DNA of 27,385 nt from DASRAP01 sp035277145 (GCA_035277145.1 DATELA010000052.1:1-27385), one strand, 5' to 3'; positions 8,725 to 16,618 are shown, numbered from the stretch's first letter. Numbers and translations: made by a program. Notes: generated by a model not told the origin, from the sequence alone.

Positions 8725-8733
8725 GAGTAGTGA

Positions 8734-8774
8734 GCCGTCCGAACGGCGTTGCTTGATGGCGCTGTTCGGACGGC
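8734..8774 (+). repeat. Long inverted repeat upstream of the YVTN lipoprotein gene
   Basis: GCCGTCCGAAC (8734-8744) pairs exactly with GTTCGGACGGC (8764-8774). Pairing extends inward with G-U pairs to about 17 bp, leaving a 7-base loop (8751-8757). It ends 15 bases before ATG 8790, so it could act as an operator, as a terminator for the gene upstream, or as a repeat element. Confidence 0.65.
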
Positions 8775-8789
8775 GTGCTATCGTTACAC

Positions 8790-9920
8790 ATGCCTTTGAC
8801 ACGCATTGCCTCGTTCACCTCGCTCGTCGCATTCGCCTCACTCGGCTGCGCGCCACGTCAAGCTCCTGACATCGAGATCGCGTTCGTCGCGAACGCGCGC
8901 GCGGCCACTGTGGTGTTGGTCGATGTCGCGAAGCGTTCGATCGTCGGAACCATCGACGTCAATCCGGATCGCGTAAAGAGTTCGGGTCCTGGTTCGCCAA
9001 ACTACGCGCAGGACACCGATATCTCGCCCGACGGGCGCACGATGTACGTGTCGCGAGGCTATGTCGGCGATGTGGCAGCGTTCGATCTCGCGAGCGGACG
9101 CATGCTGTGGCACACGCCGCTCAACACCGGCCGCGCAGACCACATGGTGCTCACGAAAGACGGCAAGAATTTGTTCGTGTCTGCGATGCTCGATAACCGC
9201 GTGTATCGCGTCGAAACGAGCACGGGTAAAATCACCGGCCACATCGTCACCGGTGTGTATCCGCACGACAACAAGGTTTCCGCTGACGGCGCGCTGCTCT
9301 ACAACACGAGCATCGGTCCGCTGTCGGGCATGCCGCGCGCTGCTGACGCCGCGCCACTCGCCGATACGCCGGGATTCTCGTATCAGATCACCATCGCGGA
9401 CGTGAACACGATGGAGATTCGCGAAAAGATCGAAACGGAACACGCCATTCGTCCGTGGCAGTTTGCACCGGGCGAGAAAGGTTTGTACGCCCAGTTGTCG
9501 AATGAGCATGCGGTGTTCTTCTACGATTTCAGCACGAAGCAATTCACCAAGCGCCTCGATTTGCCGGTCAAGGACGGCGTCACGAGTGCGGACACGGACT
9601 TTGACGCGCCGCATCACGGGCTCGCGTTGACGGACGATGGATCGACGCTGTGCCTTGCGTCGCGCTCGTCCGACTACGCAGCGCTCGTGAGCGCGCCTGA
9701 TTTCAAATTGCTCGCGACGGTTCCGGTCGGCGACGCACCCGGCTGGGCCGAAGTCGCCGACAGCGGGCGCGTGTGTCTCACCGCGAACAGCCGCAGCGCG
9801 GATCTCTCGATCATTTCAATTCCTGAACGGAAAGAGATCGTGCGTATGCCGATTGGTGAGGGACCGAAACACATCACCATAGCGCGCGTTCCCGCCTCGG
9901 TGATCGCGCCTAAGAAGTAA
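8790..9920 (+). CDS. YVTN/YncE-type beta-propeller lipoprotein
   Basis: A 376-residue protein from ATG 8790 (a GTG at 8775 would add five residues). The N-terminus is a lipoprotein signal ending in SLGC, with the modified cysteine at C20. The body has repeated propeller blades: VVLVDVAKRSIVGTIDV, ISPDGRTMYVSRGYVGDVAA, FVSAMLDNRVYRVETSTGKI and VCLTANSRSADLSIISIPER. This resembles the YncE/surface-layer YVTN family, which bind ligands or act as structural modules. A patch DAPHHGLALTDDG could bind a metal or cofactor but is not diagnostic. It is the first gene of a three-gene operon with the cupredoxin-like lipoprotein 16 bases downstream. Confidence 0.85.
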   Translation: MPLTRIASFTSLVAFASLGCAPRQAPDIEIAFVANARAATVVLVDVAKRSIVGTIDVNPDRVKSSGPGSPNYAQDTDISPDGRTMYVSRGYVGDVAAFDLASGRMLWHTPLNTGRADHMVLTKDGKNLFVSAMLDNRVYRVETSTGKITGHIVTGVYPHDNKVSADGALLYNTSIGPLSGMPRAADAAPLADTPGFSYQITIADVNTMEIREKIETEHAIRPWQFAPGEKGLYAQLSNEHAVFFYDFSTKQFTKRLDLPVKDGVTSADTDFDAPHHGLALTDDGSTLCLASRSSDYAALVSAPDFKLLATVPVGDAPGWAEVADSGRVCLTANSRSADLSIISIPERKEIVRMPIGEGPKHITIARVPASVIAPKK

Positions 9921-9936
9921 CTGACTGCAACACACG

Positions 9937-10746
9937 ATGAACCCTCGTCACTACAGCATCGTCGCCGCGCTCGGTTTCGCGGTCACTGCGTGCAAAGATT
10001 CGCCACGCAACGCACCCGCTGCCGACCTCACTGTCAGCGTGCGCAGCGGAAACATCGCCGCGCCAGACTCGATTGCGCCGGGCTGGACGCGCGTTCGAGT
10101 AGAGGAAGACGGCGTCGGACACATCGTCGTAGCATTTCGTTTGCCGAACGCGACAACAGACGCTGACGTCGCGAAATTTCTCGCCGCACTGGACACAACT
10201 GCAACGACTCCGCCGAGCGGCGTTGCAATGGGCGGACCCGAAATCGGCGACACGGCCGACGTCGTCGTGAATCTCACGCCGGGACGCTACGTGTTCGGTT
10301 GTGTGAGCCGCGATGCCAGCGGTCACCGTCACGCGAGCATCGGCGAAGCAAAATCGTTCGTCGTGACCAGCGCGGCGATCGCGCCGGCGCGCGCCGCACC
10401 GCCGGTCGCGACACACGAATTGCGTATGACGGAATTCACGTACGCCGGCATCGACACGTGGCGCGCAGGTGCACAGAACATTCGCATCCTGAATGTCGGC
10501 AAACAGGATCACCAGCTTCGACTCGTGCGACTTAACCCTGGTTCGACACTCGAGCAGTGGGTCGTCGAGCCCGAACAGCACGGAACGCCCGTTGTCGGCG
10601 TCGCTCGCATGGGGCCAGGTGAAGTCGTGTACATGCCGGCCGACCTGCCGCCGGGGAATTACATCGCGTATTGCCTGATTCCCGACGCCGCAACAAAGCG
10701 TGCACACGTAGAAATCGGCATGCTCAAACCGATACAAGTCCAATGA
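9937..10746 (+). CDS. Tandem cupredoxin-like lipoprotein
   Basis: A 269-residue protein with a lipoprotein signal ending VTAC (C19). It has two cupredoxin-like halves. The second (about 165-269) has a full set of type-1 copper ligands in the expected order: H192 in KQDHQL, C246 in YIAYC, H257 and M262 in HVEIGM, with the H-to-M spacing of plastocyanins. The first half (about 30-145) has H62, C122 and H132 in similar places, but glutamate E137 stands where the axial methionine would be. It is probably a periplasm-facing copper or electron-transfer protein, or a degenerate structural relative. The gene follows the YVTN lipoprotein by 16 bases, and its stop overlaps the next gene's ATG (ATGA). 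Confidence 0.75.
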   Translation: MNPRHYSIVAALGFAVTACKDSPRNAPAADLTVSVRSGNIAAPDSIAPGWTRVRVEEDGVGHIVVAFRLPNATTDADVAKFLAALDTTATTPPSGVAMGGPEIGDTADVVVNLTPGRYVFGCVSRDASGHRHASIGEAKSFVVTSAAIAPARAAPPVATHELRMTEFTYAGIDTWRAGAQNIRILNVGKQDHQLRLVRLNPGSTLEQWVVEPEQHGTPVVGVARMGPGEVVYMPADLPPGNYIAYCLIPDAATKRAHVEIGMLKPIQVQ

Positions 10747-12113
10747 ACATCCGCCTGCTCGCGATCAGTCTCGCTGCGTATTCCAGCGCGACTGCACAGC
10801 AGCCTGCCTCTGCCGTCGAACTTTCCCGGCTCGCTGATTCCCTTGCGCGCTTTGCCGTCGAGTCCAAGGCGACGCCGAGTATCGCGATCGCGGTCGTGCG
10901 CGGCACCGACACGCTGGCCCTCGGTGCATGGGGCACCGCCGATATCGAATCGCCGCGTGCAGCAACCGCGGCAACGATCTATCGAATCGGTTCAGTGACG
11001 AAGCAGTTCACCGCGGCGACGGTCATGCAGTTCGTCGAGCAAGGCAAAGTGAAACTCGACGATTCAATCGCGGCGCACGTGCCCGATCTCCCGGCCGCGT
11101 GGCGACGCGTCACGATTCGCCAACTACTGAATCACACGTCCGGCATTCCGAGTTACACCGACCTCGGCCCGAGCTGGGTTGCGCGCTGGGGCGAAGACAT
11201 GACGCCCTCGACCATCGTGTCGCTCACTGCGAAAGAGGCCATGTGGTTCGCGCCCGGCACGAGCTGGCAATACGACAACACCGGTTATGTCGTGCTCGGG
11301 ATGCTCGTCGAACGGATCGCCGGACGGCCTTGGGCAGACGACATCATCGAGCGATTCGCGAAACCACTTGGACTCCGTGATACGCGCGTGTGCGATTCAC
11401 GGCCGACCGATACGCGCGCTGCGCACGGGTATCGTCGCGACGGCGACCGATGGCGGCGCTACGAGTACATCTCGATGACGCAGCCGTACGCGGCAGGCGC
11501 GTTGTGTTCGACGTTGCGTGATCTTGCGGCGTGGAACCGCGCGCTGAACACAGGAAAGGTTGTCTCATCGCAATCGTATGCACAGATGACGACGCCAGAA
11601 GGTGCCGCGCGCGCGAATGGATACGGCTTTGGTATCGGACGCGGCACGATTGGAACACACACGGTGATCTCGCACGGCGGCGGTATCCACGGTTTTGCCA
11701 CGACGAATCAATGGATTCCCGATGCTGAGCTGTCCGTGACTGTTTTCGTAAACGCCGGCGACGGCATTGGTGGACGCATTGCCCAGCGCCTGACGCAGGT
11801 TGCGCTCGGTTTTGCGCCCGCGACGACGCCCGCGCGCGTCCCGATCACAACGGCTGAACTGCAGCGATACGCGGGTGTCTACAGTCTCGCGCTGCCCACC
11901 GGCGCTCGCGACTTCACGTTCACCGTGCGGGATGGCGAACTCGTTGCGCAACTCGCGGGTCAGGGCGCGAACAAGCTATTCCACGTGGGCAATCACGCGT
12001 TCGGCGCGGATTTCGATCGTACGCTGCGAATCACGTTCGTGGTCGAGAACGGGCGCGCGGTAAAGCTCGTGCTCGAACAGGGCGGGCAGCGCTTCGAGGC
12101 GCCGCGGAAGTAG
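10743..12113 (+). CDS. Exported beta-lactamase-fold serine hydrolase
   Basis: A 456-residue protein starting at ATG 10743, which overlaps the upstream stop and gives a clean signal peptide (MNIRLLAISLAAYSSATAQ). The class C beta-lactamase/penicillin-binding fold is marked by SVTK (S84 and K87), YDN (177-179) and HGG (311-313). LLNHTSGIPSY is another family hallmark. A C-terminal beta-barrel-like extension (about 370-456) is common in the esterase/peptidase branch. It is probably a periplasmic esterase, D-aminopeptidase or similar enzyme. The motifs alone do not support a resistance beta-lactamase. It is the third gene of the operon with the YVTN and cupredoxin lipoproteins. Confidence 0.9.
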   Translation: MNIRLLAISLAAYSSATAQQPASAVELSRLADSLARFAVESKATPSIAIAVVRGTDTLALGAWGTADIESPRAATAATIYRIGSVTKQFTAATVMQFVEQGKVKLDDSIAAHVPDLPAAWRRVTIRQLLNHTSGIPSYTDLGPSWVARWGEDMTPSTIVSLTAKEAMWFAPGTSWQYDNTGYVVLGMLVERIAGRPWADDIIERFAKPLGLRDTRVCDSRPTDTRAAHGYRRDGDRWRRYEYISMTQPYAAGALCSTLRDLAAWNRALNTGKVVSSQSYAQMTTPEGAARANGYGFGIGRGTIGTHTVISHGGGIHGFATTNQWIPDAELSVTVFVNAGDGIGGRIAQRLTQVALGFAPATTPARVPITTAELQRYAGVYSLALPTGARDFTFTVRDGELVAQLAGQGANKLFHVGNHAFGADFDRTLRITFVVENGRAVKLVLEQGGQRFEAPRK

Positions 12114-12120
12114 CATCGCG

Positions 12121-12181
12121 GTTAGTCGTCGTGGTTAGTCGTTCTCGTGGTTAGTCGTTCTCGTGTTTAGTCGTTCTCGTA
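12121..12181 (+). repeat. 16-bp tandem array, left of the PadR-permease module
   Basis: Units of consensus GTTAGTCGTTCTCGTG lie at 12134-12149, 12150-12165 and 12166-12181, after a 13-bp unit lacking TTC (12121-12133). A fragment GTTAGCGG follows. The same repeat, in the same orientation, recurs at 15289-15368 on the other side of the PadR-permease module. Confidence 0.9.
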
Positions 12182-12200
12182 GTTAGCGGTCGCCTTCCCC

Positions 12201-12229
12201 TTGTCACCCGACAGAAGCAGTGCTATCCT
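12201..12229 (+). promoter_or_regulatory. Sigma-70-type promoter of the padR gene
   Basis: TTGTCA (12201-12206), a 17-bp spacer and TATCCT (12224-12229) match the sigma-70 pattern well. Transcription would start near 12236 and give a leader of about 20 bases containing AGGAAG ahead of GTG 12256. PadR proteins often repress their own promoter. Confidence 0.65.
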
Positions 12230-12255
12230 CCCTGTGCCATTCGACAGGAAGCACT

Positions 12256-12591
12256 GTGCCGCTGCCGTCAGCCGAAGTCATCCAGGGAACGCTCGACCTG
12301 CTTGTGTTGAAGGCGCTTTCCCTCGCCCCCATGCACGGCTGGGGGATAAGTCAGCGCATTCAGCAGCTCTCCACCGATGCGTTTCAGATCGGCCAAGGAT
12401 CGCTCTACCCCGCGCTCTACCGGCTCGAGAAGCGCGGCTTCGTGAAGAGCGAGTGGAAAACCACTGAGAACAATCGCGAGGCGAAATACTACGCGCTCAC
12501 GAAAACGGGCCAGCGCGCACTCGGCGATGAACTGAAAGAATGGCGCTATTTTGTCGCGGCCGTCGAGCAGGTATTGAAGGCCGCGACATGA
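12256..12591 (+). CDS. PadR-family transcriptional regulator
   Basis: A 111-residue winged-helix regulator from GTG 12256. This start is chosen because an AGGAAG ribosome site lies about 6 bases before it and the predicted promoter (12201-12229) would exclude the GTG at 12220. The core EVIQGTLDLLVLKALSL, the stretch QGSLYPALYRLEKRGFVKSE (recognition helix and wing) and YYALTKTGQRAL are hallmarks of the short PadR form often found beside orphan FtsX-like permeases. It binds DNA as a dimer and usually represses its own operon. Its stop overlaps the ATG of the permease frame by 4 bases, so they are co-transcribed. The inducer is unknown. Confidence 0.93.
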   Translation: MPLPSAEVIQGTLDLLVLKALSLAPMHGWGISQRIQQLSTDAFQIGQGSLYPALYRLEKRGFVKSEWKTTENNREAKYYALTKTGQRALGDELKEWRYFVAAVEQVLKAAT

Positions 12592-12725
12592 ACACGCTGT
12601 TCAACCGCCTTCGCATGTGGCTGCGAGCCGTGTTTCGCCGCGGCGATGCGGACCGCGAGCTCGCTCGCGAAATCGAATCGCATATCGCAATGGAACGCGA
12701 TCACTTGATCGCGCAGGGCATGTAA
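12588..12725 (+). pseudogene. N-terminal fragment of the ADOP permease, cut by in-frame TAA
   Basis: ATG 12588 overlaps the padR stop and opens a 45-codon frame reading MNTLFNRLRMWLRAVFRRGD and ending IAMERDHLIAQGM. This is the typical cytoplasmic start of an ADOP permease. TAA at 12723-12725 stops it. The same frame then continues with family-like sequence (PADADRRARIAFGGVQRH) into the large permease frame, so the stop lies inside a once continuous gene. Serine (TCA) is a plausible ancestral codon, as family members often read GMS at this point. Read-through or a sequence error are alternatives. Confidence 0.75.
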
Positions 12726-12767
12726 CCCGCTGACGCCGATCGTCGCGCGCGCATCGCGTTCGGAGGC

Positions 12768-15263
12768 GTGCAACGTCACACCGAGTCGGTGAGAGACGAA
12801 CGCGGAACGCGGTGGCTCGACAATCTTGCGCAGGACATTCGCTTCGCGATTCGGCAGTACGCGCGCACGCCGTGGTCGACCGCGACAATCGTATTGCTGC
12901 TTTCGCTCGGCATCGCCGCGAACGCGTGGATGTTCACGCTCGTTGACTATCTGCAGTTCTCACCGGGGCCAAGCATCGCGCGCGACGCGTCGCTGGTGAG
13001 GATCCGCGGCATCACGTACGCGCGCGGTGGTGAGTTCATACGCCTGCTGTCGGTCGCGGAGCTTGGCGACTACCGCGCGCGTCGCGACGTGTTCGCGGGC
13101 GTTGCCGGGCTGTCGCAGCGCGGCGAGGCGGTCGTGCGCATGGCTAATGTCGAACCATCGAACGAAGGCATTCAGTACACGACGAGCGGCTACCTGGGTC
13201 TGCTCGGTGTGAAACCTGAACTCGGGACAGTTCTCCCCGCCGAGGACGACGCCGTCAATGCGGGGACACCGAGCGCGTTTCTGTCGTATGCGTATTGGCG
13301 TAGTCGGCTGGGCGGCGCCGACATCGTGGGACAGCAACTGCAAATCGGCGACGGCAGCGTAACGATTGTTGGCGTAGCGCCGCCGGGATTCGATGCAGCC
13401 GCATCGAGCAGCACGCCACGCGTCAGCGTGTGGCTCTCGCTGTCTGCGTCGCGTGTCATCGCACCGCACAATCCACTCTCGCGCGACGACGCCACATTCT
13501 ATGCTGTCGCGCGGCTTGCGAAAGGCGTATCGATCGACCGCGCAGAGGCACTCGCGTCGACCATTGGCACGCAAGCCGCCGCGCGATGGACGACGGAGCG
13601 GGTCACGACGACGAGTGATGTCGTTCGGTTGCGCAAGAACAACCGTGACGCGGTGAGCGTGCGCGGCAATTCTGAGTTGTTGATCATCGCCATGTTTGCG
13701 GCGGTGACACTGCTCATCGCCGCGGTCATCGGCACGAACATCAGTGCGCTGTTTCTCGCGCGCGCTGTCGCACGCCAACGTGAGATCGGCGTGCGACTGT
13801 CGCTCGGTGCAACGCGCGCGCGACTGATCCGGCAACTGCTGACGGAGTCAACATTGCTCGGCGCCGCCGCGGGCGCGGTTGGACTCGGGCTATTTGCGGC
13901 GGCAATCCGCGTTGTGAACACGATGATGCGTGAGGACCGCGTTTATCTGAGCGCGTGGCCTTTGGCAGCGACGTTGCTCTTCGCGCTGATTGTCGGTGTG
14001 TTGTTCGGGTTATCGCCCGCGCTCCACGCGACACGGGCGAGCGTCTTCGAAGCAATGAAAGGCTCCAGCGCGTCCGGCACGCGCGCCACGCGCGGGCAAC
14101 GCCGGCTTGTCATCGCACAGATCGCGTTGAGTCAACCGCTACTGGTTGGAGTCGGATTGCTCGTCACAAGCATTGTCGAAGCAGACCGCGCGCGAGCGCG
14201 CGGCGATTTCGACGCACGCATCGTCGAAATCGAGGTGTCGACTCCGAATCCACGCAACGCGGATGATACACGCGGCATCAGCATCGCCGAGCAAGGCATC
14301 GTGTTGTTGAGTGGAATTGCGGGCGTTGAACGGGCATCGGCGGCAACAGGCTGGACCTCGGGAGGCGACTTCGAAGTGCAGGCTGATGACGCCGCTGGAA
14401 TCGCGCCAACTGTTTTCCGCGCGAGAACGCATCCCGTTGCGGCGGGCTATTTCGATGCGATGGGCGCACGCGTGACACGCGGCCGAGAGTTTGACCGCAC
14501 AGATGTGCTGGGCACACCGGGTACCGCGGTGATCGGCAGCGACCTTGCGATGAGGCTTTACGGGACTGCGAACCCGGTTGGCCGAACGCTTCGCTGTGCG
14601 GGCCGGTGCGGAAGCGAATCGGAACTCGTGATCATCGGAGTCGTCGACGCCGAAGGGAGCGCCGCGATCACCCGCGACGGTGGCGATCACGTGTTCGTCG
14701 CGCTCAGTCAGAAGAAGTATTTCCAGGACCCGCGGTTTGTCGTGCGCGTGAGCACCGATGGTGCGGCGATGATCAATCCACTTCGCACGCGGCTGCGCGA
14801 GACGTTTCCCGATCTCCCAATTCAGCGCGCAACCACGCGCGCCGCCGAAGACCTACGACACCGACGCGAGAATGCGCTCACGGCGGGAGCCGCCACCGCG
14901 GGCGGACTGCTCGCCCTCGTGCTTGCTGCGATTGGTCTCTATGCGATTGTGTCATTCGCCGTGCAACAACGCCTGCGGGAAATCGGCGTTCGCATCGCGC
15001 TCGGCGCAGGACCGTCGCAAGTCGTGCGGCATTTCTTCCGCGATGGATTCATCGTCAGCATCGCGGGCTGCGCGATTGGTCTGCCCGCGAGCGTGTTTGC
15101 AATTCGCGGGATTCAGTCGGCAATGCCGATCGAAACACCCGGCATGATCGGCGTCGCAACATTGATCGCACTCGCAGTCTCGAGTGTCGCGATGATCGCG
15201 ACATGGATACCAGCCAGGCGTGCGGCGTCAGTCGACCCGATCCGAACTCTCAGACAAGAGTGA
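12768..15263 (+). CDS. ADOP-type orphan ABC permease (FtsX/MacB-like), main body
   Basis: An 831-residue open frame that is in phase with the fragment at 12588-12725; the intact gene would have 891 codons. It begins in the conserved linker RWLDNLAQDIRFAIRQYART. A membrane helix, a large MacB_PCD periplasmic domain and then two FtsX-like permease blocks follow, each marked by the same motif: REIGVRLSLGATRARLIRQL and, near the end, REIGVRIALGAGPSQVVRHF. Eight membrane helices are expected for the family. No ATPase gene is nearby, as is usual for these permeases. GTG 12768 has GGAGG only one base before it, so restart there would be poor. Co-transcription with padR suggests PadR control. Substrate unknown. 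Confidence 0.88.
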   Translation: MQRHTESVRDERGTRWLDNLAQDIRFAIRQYARTPWSTATIVLLLSLGIAANAWMFTLVDYLQFSPGPSIARDASLVRIRGITYARGGEFIRLLSVAELGDYRARRDVFAGVAGLSQRGEAVVRMANVEPSNEGIQYTTSGYLGLLGVKPELGTVLPAEDDAVNAGTPSAFLSYAYWRSRLGGADIVGQQLQIGDGSVTIVGVAPPGFDAAASSSTPRVSVWLSLSASRVIAPHNPLSRDDATFYAVARLAKGVSIDRAEALASTIGTQAAARWTTERVTTTSDVVRLRKNNRDAVSVRGNSELLIIAMFAAVTLLIAAVIGTNISALFLARAVARQREIGVRLSLGATRARLIRQLLTESTLLGAAAGAVGLGLFAAAIRVVNTMMREDRVYLSAWPLAATLLFALIVGVLFGLSPALHATRASVFEAMKGSSASGTRATRGQRRLVIAQIALSQPLLVGVGLLVTSIVEADRARARGDFDARIVEIEVSTPNPRNADDTRGISIAEQGIVLLSGIAGVERASAATGWTSGGDFEVQADDAAGIAPTVFRARTHPVAAGYFDAMGARVTRGREFDRTDVLGTPGTAVIGSDLAMRLYGTANPVGRTLRCAGRCGSESELVIIGVVDAEGSAAITRDGGDHVFVALSQKKYFQDPRFVVRVSTDGAAMINPLRTRLRETFPDLPIQRATTRAAEDLRHRRENALTAGAATAGGLLALVLAAIGLYAIVSFAVQQRLREIGVRIALGAGPSQVVRHFFRDGFIVSIAGCAIGLPASVFAIRGIQSAMPIETPGMIGVATLIALAVSSVAMIATWIPARRAASVDPIRTLRQE

Positions 15264-15288
15264 CCGCCGTCTTCACGTCGTTTTCGTT

Positions 15289-15368
15289 GTTTGTCGCGAT
15301 CGTGGTTAGTCGTTCTCGTAGTTAGTCGTTCTCGTGGTCAGTCGTTCTCGTGGTCAGTCGTTCTCGTC
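15289..15368 (+). repeat. 16-bp tandem array, right of the PadR-permease module
   Basis: Five 16-bp units lie at 15289, 15305, 15321, 15337 and 15353. The first is degenerate; the others are GTTAGTCGTTCTCGTa, GTTAGTCGTTCTCGTg and two of GTCAGTCGTTCTCGTn. They match the array at 12121-12181 in sequence and orientation. The array begins 25 bases after the permease stop and ends 8 bases before the aldolase-like gene's stop. Confidence 0.92.
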
Positions 15369-15376
15369 GTTCGCAG

Positions 15377-16408
15377 TTATCTCCCGCTTGCCTTCCGACC
15401 AACCTCAACCGCAGCGAATCCATTCTGGTTCCAGTTGATGATGAACACGCTGAAGCCCTGCTTCATGCGGAGCTCCATTGTCGCCGGATCGCCAATCGGG
15501 AATCCACACGGCACGTTGAACTCTTTGCACGCGGCCAGAACTTTTTGAATCGCCGCTTCCCACTTTTCGTTGTCGCGCACGCGGCGGCCCGTTGAATCCG
15601 TCGTCGTGAACAATCCGCCGAGCGTGCCCGCGCCCGGGAACAGCGCACCAATTCCCTTCACTGCCGCGATCTCGCGCACGTTGTCGAGTCCCTTCTGCGT
15701 TTCGACAATCGTCCAGTTCACCAGCTCGCCGTTCGGATTGAGCGGCCAGAGATCAGCTTTCGCTTTGTAATCTTTTTCAGACAGTCCCCACATCGCGGGC
15801 GCTCCAGCGACATCGTCGGGACGCGTGCCGCCGTTCGATTTGAATCGCATCGCGGCAAGACCGCGCTTCACTTCGTCCGCGCTTTCGACGCTCACGAACA
15901 CCACGCCCGACACGCCCGCGTTGAGTTGCTTCGCGATCTGCGATTCTGCCTGATCGTTGCCATGTATTTCCGTCATCTTCACGAACAAGGGATGCGACAG
16001 GCGCGCCAGCGACTTCTGCACGTAACCCGCCGCAAGCATTCCTTGCGCGAATTGCGAAAACGCAGCCAGACTCGTGTCGAACCGCGCGCCGCCTTCCATC
16101 GTGCCGTCGAAAATCAGATCGGCACCTTTGTATGCGACCGCATCTGCGGCGAGTTCGGCAGCAGTTTTGCGCGGCGGCGGTGGCGTCGTATCGGGCGTTC
16201 CAACCGCACCGCCTCCCGCACCGCCAGCTCCGCGACCGCCACCCCGACCCCCTCGTCCCCCGCGCGGATTCGCCGGCGCGTACAGACCGAACACCGGTTT
16301 GTGCTCCGCCAACAGATCGATCACCGGATTCAGCCGCGGCTTCTGCTGCGTCATCGCCAACCCCGCGAGCAACACGCCACCAACCACAACGCACACTCGG
16401 TTACACAC
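15377..16408 (-). CDS. Exported HpcH/HpaI aldolase-like protein
   Basis: A 343-residue protein starting at GTG 16408, chosen because GGAGG lies 8 bases upstream and the N-terminus then forms a signal peptide (MCNRVCVVVGGVLLAGLA). A Gly/Arg-rich linker (about 50-70) precedes the TIM-barrel domain. Family landmarks are GVVFVSVESADEVKRGLAAM and IVETQKGLDNVREIAAV. E236 matches the metal-binding glutamate of HpcH/HpaI aldolases. The position 26 residues later, normally aspartate in a GPxDL motif, is T262, and the usual catalytic arginine position appears to be K144. The export signal and these changes suggest a function other than classical pyruvate aldolase. It is transcribed alone, divergent from the PSD-cytochrome gene, and ends beside the 16-bp array. 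Confidence 0.8.
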   Translation of the reverse strand: MCNRVCVVVGGVLLAGLAMTQQKPRLNPVIDLLAEHKPVFGLYAPANPRGGRGGRGGGRGAGGAGGGAVGTPDTTPPPPRKTAAELAADAVAYKGADLIFDGTMEGGARFDTSLAAFSQFAQGMLAAGYVQKSLARLSHPLFVKMTEIHGNDQAESQIAKQLNAGVSGVVFVSVESADEVKRGLAAMRFKSNGGTRPDDVAGAPAMWGLSEKDYKAKADLWPLNPNGELVNWTIVETQKGLDNVREIAAVKGIGALFPGAGTLGGLFTTTDSTGRRVRDNEKWEAAIQKVLAACKEFNVPCGFPIGDPATMELRMKQGFSVFIINWNQNGFAAVEVGRKASGR

Positions 16409-16494
16409 GCGCAATTCCTCCACGAGGGGACGACCTGATACGGCCCGGCGAGTACCGCATTCTACGCGGCGCCGGAGCAAGGCGCTGTTTGGGC

Positions 16495-16522
16495 TTGCTG
16501 CCCGGGGCGGCGGCAATACTAT
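16495..16522 (+). promoter_or_regulatory. Candidate promoter of the PSD-cytochrome gene
   Basis: TTGCTG (16495-16500), a 16-bp spacer and TACTAT (16517-16522) resemble a sigma-70 promoter. Transcription would begin near 16529 and place the GC-rich inverted repeat (16531-16608) in the 5' leader. Confidence 0.4.
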
Positions 16523-16530
16523 AGATGTGG

Positions 16531-16608
16531 GACGGAGACGGGGACTGGGTGCCGGGTACCGGGTCCAACGTCCGTCGCCTGTACCCCGTACCCCGTACCC
16601 CGTCCCCG
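16531..16608 (+). repeat. GC-rich imperfect inverted repeat with GTACCCC tandem units
   Basis: Three exact 7-bp units GTACCCC (16581-16601) and a variant (16602-16608) form the right arm. The G-rich left arm (16531-16564, containing GGGGACTGGGTGCCGGGTAC) can pair with it imperfectly. The element ends 10 bases before ATG 16619 and could hinder or regulate translation, or be a mobile palindromic repeat. Confidence 0.6.
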
Positions 16609-16618
16609 CCTCTCAGGA

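Noticed and set aside
8838..9617. Minus-strand open frame of about 259 codons
   Set aside because: Antisense shadow of the YVTN lipoprotein gene; Arg/His-rich and without motifs.
9910..10743. Minus-strand open frame of about 277 codons
   Set aside because: Antisense shadow of the cupredoxin-like gene with cysteine- and arginine-rich low-information sequence.
10743..12113. Antibiotic-resistance beta-lactamase
   Set aside because: SVTK, YDN and HGG show the fold only; the C-terminal extension and operon fit an esterase or peptidase better.
12121..15368. Composite transposon around PadR and permease
   Set aside because: Flanking repeats are short tandem units without terminal inverted repeats, target duplication or a transposase.
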